Positions 59,415 through 64,000 of a stretch of DNA of 64,000 nt are shown here, piece by piece (position 1 is the first letter of the stretch; each line of letters begins with the position of its first letter). Location: the NCBI GenBank assembly GCA_021307315.1, contig JAJSPD010000095.1:88941-152940 (forward strand), given 5' to 3'. The notes beneath the pieces were generated by a model. The model worked only from the letters and a program-made list of their open reading frames with translations, was not told the DNA's origin and did not search any database. Origin of the DNA: Bisporella sp. PMI_857 (taxonomy: Eukaryota > Ascomycota > Leotiomycetes > Helotiales > Helotiaceae). A program made the position numbers and the translations under genes.

Positions 59415-62400
59415 TCAAGTTTTTTGCGAGTAAAAAAAGTTTAACGCTCGTGCTACGGAAAGTTACAAAGCCGTTAAGTAAAGCCAAACGCAATTTTCTC
59501 TTCCTGGCTAATAAAATTGAATAAGCCTGACCAAAAGCCTAGCTGGCCTGTTTGCTTTTTTCTACACTAGCACTTCGAAATTCAAAAAAAATCGTAAATA
59601 GCGTTGTGCTAAAGCCGTTTCGAGTGTTAGTGCTTCGTAACTTTCGTTCGGCCCTAGCTTCGAATTTCTTTTTGGGCTTTTTTAAAGCTGTAAATCGTTA
59701 GCTAACTAAAAAAAAAGCGTTTAGTTCCGTTATGCGTAAGTAAGCTCCGAAAACTAGTAAAGTAAGTACGATTCCGTTAAAGCCTGCAAAGTCGTTGATT
59801 GTTTAAAAGTATCTGAAAAGCGATGTTTTTGTCGATTCTAGAATCTCGGCAGTAATGATTTTGTAAACCGGCGTACAAAGCATAATAGCTCGACTTTACC
59901 GATGAGTAATAACCTTTACGGGTACAGCTTTAGTCGTAAAGCCGACGTTTGCAGCGTATTAACGAAACTCTTTCTAACGAAATTCTTGCCCGCGTCGTAA
60001 ACTATAAAGTCAAGTAGGCTTAAGTAAATGTCGATCTAGCACGCTCGTAAACTTTCCCAAGTGTGTTTTGCAGTAAATTTTAAAGCATCGGCTAGCCTGA
60101 AACGCTGTAGCTTCGTCGACAACGTGTAAAAAAAGTCGCCGTCGATTACATAATATCGACGATTACGCAGTAGTTGAACTTTACGTCGTTTTTAAAAGTA
60201 AACCTGAATCGGCCGAAAGACTTGCCGTGCTTTTAGCAGTAGTAGCAGTATCGATAATTTGCTTTAGCACGTTTTAGTTTCGTTGTAGCCAGTTTCTCGA
60301 AGATTTGCTTAAGCATTACTGAAAAATAGCCGAATCGCCGGTAAAAGCGTCGAAGCTCGATTCAGTTAAATAGCATAAGTTCAAGTCGAAGCTACGAATA
60401 AAATACTGCTTAAAAAATATTCCAAAGCATAAAAAAATACTCGTAACGTTTACAACAAAAACACTTTTTTGTAAGTAATCAAAGTATTAGTAAATTGTTG
60501 TAATAAACGTTAAACAATTAAAGTCAGCGAAACAAAAAAAAATAAAGTATTATTTTACGACATAAAGTCGATTAGCCGATTAAGGTTTTACAGTAATAAA
60601 GCTTATTAAAAAAGTTAACCAATACTAAACTAGACGTTAACTATTCTTTTAGTTATACGTCGAGCTTAAAGCTTATAACTTTGCTAAAAGCAGTGTACTA
60701 GCCGTAGCTAGCTGTTGATCGTTGTAAAGCTCCTGTATTAATCATGATTTCTACAAATTCGAAGAAAGTGTAACGCGAACTCGCCTTGTAAGCAAACGAG
60801 TCGTTTTCAGTAAAGTTGCTGTCTGTAACGTTAAGCTTAGTAATAGCGTAATTGCACGCTCTGTTGGCTAGCTCAATAGCAGTAGTTGCAGCGCTGTTCA
60901 ATCGACGTCGCTGTACGTCGTAAAGTTGACTATAGTCAACTTGTTGTTAAAGTTGTCGGCAGTGCTAATAAGCTTGTTGTCGGTAATAAAAGCTGCAAAA
61001 GCTTCTTCCAGCTCACCGTGTCAAAGTTCTCGTAGTTGCTACTTTCGTAGTTTACGAAATATTGTCGAAAGCGTTCGAAGAAGTTTAAAGCTTTAGTATA
61101 GTAAAGTTCTAATTAGTTCCTGAGTCTAACTTTTGCTTTTTTTTGCTTTTTGTTAAAATAGTTCTACGATCGACAGTCTTTTTTATTGCAAACGTAGCAA
61201 CGATTTAATTTTAAAAATCGTTAGTTACGGCTTTTTTAGTAACTCGCAAAACACGGCCACGGTTATAAAGTTTACTAACCGAGCTATTTCAGTAATATTT
61301 GCAGTCTGTAAAATATACGTTTTGCTTCGTAACACGAGCCGTAAATTAATTTACTTTTTCGTAAGCTAAAATCGAAAATTTCAGCTTATTAATAAAAAGA
61401 CTTAAAGCTAAAGCTTCAAGTAGCTCGAACGTAGCATATATACAAAAAAAACTTTTTAGCAAGCTGTTACGAGCTTGTTATAAAAAAAAGCTATTCCACG
61501 AAAATCTAGAGTTAAACTGTACTAAAAGTTGCTTAATTTTTCGACTAGAATATTAACGCAATTCACCGTTGATTTTTCGGGGTTTTCTTTAATAATTAAA
61601 TCGAAGCTTGTAGCATTTTATTCAATAAGCTTTTAGCGGCTATAAACAAAGCTTTCGAAAAATCTACGTATATCGCCGAATGTTTGTTCAAAAGTTCCGT
61701 GTATTAAAAAAACTGCAAAATAGTAGTAACTTAAAGCGATTCCTTTAAAAATACAAAAGAAAGCTTTGAAGTAAACTTGACGAAGTATCTTTACACAGTA
61801 GCAAAAGTCGTAAAAAATCGTCATGTAATAGTCGAAAGCAAAGCCGGTTCCGTCGTACTTTTGATTGTCGGTAATTATTTTTGACAAATTTGCCAATTTT
61901 TTGCTATAGTTTACAACATGTTTTTTCGTGTTTAACTTTGCAGTACTGTTTACAAGCGTATTAACTAGTTTCGAAGAAAAAGAACGCTAAAAAGCTGTTA
62001 ATGAAAAAGTCGGTAGTTGTTCGCGAGCAGCTCGAGCCAAAATCGTTTTAACATAAATAAAGTTAAAGCTATTTTTTCTTATTTCTTTTTAAGCGTTCCG
62101 GATTTCGTCGAGAATTTATTTGTAGCGTTTTTTTGTTACTACACAGTTGTAAAAAACTTGTTCAAAGCTTTTTCTTTTGTAATTAGCTTAATGTAAACTT
62201 TTGTCGGCAAAGTAACTACATAAAGTCCCGAGTATAGCGTTTTTCCACTTTACTAACTCGTCGAAAAAAGTCGACTGTAAAAGTTTTAAAATGTTTACGG
62301 AAGTACGCTCGCAAATCTTCATTTATATCATTGTAATATTCGAAGTCTATAAATTTGTATTTAACGAATTCGACTATATTTTCAATAAAGCTGCCGTAAA

Positions 62401-62610
62401 GTCAACTTTGTAATTTTTCCACTTTTTTTCAAGTTTTGCATACTCAGCAGTTAGGGCTATATTAGCAGAAGGTATTCGGTGCTTTTGAGGAGAGTTGGTT
62501 TAATTACGGGGCTGCAAATAAGTGCTGTCGTGTTACCTGAACCGTAAAAGGTCGTAAAGTGGGATTCGTTGTAATAGGGTAAGAATCAAGCTTTGATCTG
62601 CGCTGATCAG

Positions 62611-62809
62611 TGATGGTTTCGCTGTGTTCTTACCTTCCACGGGGCAAAAGGCACAGCTTATAGGCCGTGCTCTTGCTCTTGGTGGATATGGTAATTGTTG
62701 TTGTATTGAGTTCTACTCTACGTTCTAAGATAAAGGGGATGTGATGGCGCGTGCGCCATCACGTGCCACGTGTGAGTCATACGACCGACTTGGTCAATAT
62801 ATACCCACA
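62611..62809 (-). repeat. Right (5') LTR of the copia element
   Basis: 199 bp; carries CA at 62778-62779 where the left LTR has TA. Ends in CCCACA and is followed by the target duplication GTAAT. Confidence 0.92.
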
Positions 62810-62814
62810 GTAAT

Positions 62815-63371
62815 CTAACGAAATTTAGCGTTGACGAACGATTATAAGTAGCAAATAAAAACTGAACATAAAAAAGACACCGCCTATTTTCTAATGGGAA
62901 TCTTTAGTATCTTTTTGTCGTTTATTTATAGTGAAGGGAAAGAAAATGTTTTGCAACGACTTCTAGAAGAGGCCAAGAGAAGTCCGGACAGATAAAGTGG
63001 TTTACTGCGAAGATAATAAGCTAAATTTAGTGCGATTTGTGGTTGTGGAAAAGACGCGCATTAACTCCTTTGCGGTCAAATGATGTATTCAAGAAATATA
63101 TTGACGTTTTAACAGTATTTCAGTCATTTCCCATAATATATATTCTAAACTTAGTAAAAAAACAAAACAAAAAAACCAGTATATATAAGTAAACATATAC
63201 ATTAGTTTTAGGTCGTTACTGATCTTGGAGATTCGTTTTATTTGATCGTCATAATCCACGACGTCCATCACGAATTGCTTATGACCATCCTCGAAACTCT
63301 CTTGGATCAGGAAGAGTCCAGCACTCGAATGCGCAAGCGCCCCGATGGTACATCGCCCTCACGATGGTCTC
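62815..63371. other. Gap between the retrotransposon and the right-edge gene
   Basis: A+T-rich 3' flank with no recognised gene. Confidence 0.5.
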
Positions 63372-64000
63372 TCAACACATCTGGACAGGTAAATCCACAT
63401 CCTCTTCAATACAATGTTGCTGTTTACTTATATCCACAGCGGCATATATCATATCAACAATTAATGGCGCCCAGGAGAAAGGTGCAACGATTTGTCCTAT
63501 GCCCCAGACATTTTGACCTATTTGATTCTTCCATAGGAGGTTCATTCCATCTCTTTCGCTAAGCAGGTCTCTGAACGATTTAAATGCTTCGTAAATTAGG
63601 AAAATAGACAGTCCCGTCATAAGAGTGACCAGAACTCGGCGCCATCTTTGTGACATTTCTTGATCCCGTCTATCTAGTAGACGGAATAGAAACCAAAAAC
63701 TCAAAACCAAGAGCGTTGAAGTCATAACCGACGTAACCTCGGCTATAGAAATCCACATGTCGGCTCCGTGCATCGGCCTTATGGCGGCTGTTTTCCATAA
63801 CAGGTTGTGGCTGTCAGCAAAATCTGCACATTGCTGGAGAAGGTTTTCGGTCTTTGCGGCCCAGAACGGGTTAAGCACTGCGAGTAGTCCAAATACAGAG
63901 GTCGTAAAAAGAATGACATAGAAGAGCGCTTCTCGTTTGTTGAATGCAGCTCCTTTATGCAATATTTCTTCATTAAAGGCAGGATTCCTATTCCTGATGC
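63372..64000 (-). CDS. Multi-span membrane protein of unknown function, 5' end beyond the window
   Basis: The frame is open to the right edge (upstream of residue Met/Leu at 63962 it reads NRNPAFNEEIL), so the protein is longer than the visible 200 or so residues. Four hydrophobic segments are visible: ALFYVILFTTSVFGLLAVL, VTSVMTSTLLVLSFWFLFRLL, VLVTLMTGLSIFLIYEAF and GIGQIVAPFSWAPLIVDMIY. The last one resembles a recurring final span (GQxxAxxxWAPxxVxxxY) of uncharacterised fungal membrane proteins. The stop is at 63372-63374; an extra 3' intron near TGC GTA at about 63405 is possible. No transport or enzyme motif recognised. Confidence 0.6.
   Translation of the reverse strand, partial: IRNRNPAFNEEILHKGAAFNKREALFYVILFTTSVFGLLAVLNPFWAAKTENLLQQCADFADSHNLLWKTAAIRPMHGADMWISIAEVTSVMTSTLLVLSFWFLFRLLDRRDQEMSQRWRRVLVTLMTGLSIFLIYEAFKSFRDLLSERDGMNLLWKNQIGQNVWGIGQIVAPFSWAPLIVDMIYAAVDISKQQHCIEEDVDLPVQMC

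Larger units (their letters stand above)
57274..62809 (-). mobile_element. Ty1/copia-type LTR retrotransposon, complete in structure but mutated
   Basis: Two 199-bp direct repeats, 57274-57472 and 62611-62809, start TG and end CA and differ at one position. The pentamer GTAAT flanks both ends (57269-57273 and 62810-62814). On the minus strand the order is gag-like (61896-61633: KYDGTGFAFDYYMTIFYDFC, GDIRRFFES), protease-like (60901-60698: INTGALQRSTASYG, with Asn at the catalytic Asp position), and RNase H-like (about 58140-58020: VFTDASFANNKDLLLQIGYV, VVLADSTTELT). This is copia order, so the right repeat is the 5' LTR. The interior is A+T-rich with stops throughout, so no autonomous protein is possible. 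I did not pin down integrase, reverse transcriptase, primer-binding site or polypurine tract. Confidence 0.9.

Overview
The window reads as nuclear DNA of a filamentous ascomycete (Pezizomycotina). Genes are split by 45-140 nt introns with GTRNGT-like donors and CTAAC/CTAAT branch points, and the families are fungal: a CFEM-like protein, a grg-1/ccg-1 homologue, a CE15 glucuronoyl esterase and a fungus-specific C2H2 protein. Decayed repeats with C-to-T type damage suggest repeat-induced point mutation (RIP). Placement in Leotiomycetes is my inference from the general look of the proteins and was not tested by any search.

Layout. 1-1630: C2H2 zinc-finger protein (-), cut by the left edge. 2842-4468: cytochrome P450 (-). 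5823-6726: EXPERA/emopamil-binding protein (-). 10135-10468: small grg-1/ccg-1 homologue (-). 11843-12932 and 13356-14719: divergent mitochondrial pair, AIM32-like thioredoxin-fold protein and MTQ1/HemK methyltransferase. 15255-16988: aspartic-protease-like gene with altered active-site triplets and an in-frame stop. 18124-19086: CFEM-like membrane protein. 21880-22645: decayed phosphotransferase. 23351-25244: LAT-type amino-acid permease. 25671-28766: mitochondrial leucyl-tRNA synthetase. 29778-29851: tRNA-Ile(AAU). 30612-32542: DHA2-type MFS transporter. 34767-35416: Ser/Ala-rich, probably GPI-anchored protein. 37150-39118: RWD-RBR ubiquitin ligase (ITT1-like). 39799-40491: dolichyl-diphosphate phosphatase (CAX4-like). 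42979-46366: nine-exon secreted subtilase. 46758-47140: broken F-box gene. 47658-48854: glucuronoyl esterase.

From about 48.9 kb the window becomes repeat-rich. It holds a 3 x 60-bp tandem repeat, two solo LTRs of one family in opposite orientation, a small secreted beta/gamma-crystallin-like gene with a defective-looking splice acceptor (51194-51750), an ATP-grasp ligase-like gene (53450-54793), two decayed genes (Ldh2-type dehydrogenase and fungal transcription factor, 55480-57036), and a complete but mutated Ty1/copia element (57274-62809). The copia element has 199-bp LTRs and a GTAAT target duplication. A membrane-protein gene (63372-64000, -) runs off the right edge.

Functional grouping: three genes serve mitochondrial translation or redox (MTQ1, LeuRS, AIM32-like). 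The subtilase, esterase, P450, protease-like gene and small secreted protein fit a plant-tissue or saprotrophic lifestyle. I see no convincing biosynthetic gene cluster. The most unusual items are the copia element with near-identical LTRs around a ruined interior, the crystallin-like secreted protein whose last intron ends in GG, and the protease-like gene that keeps its fold but lost canonical active-site triplets.
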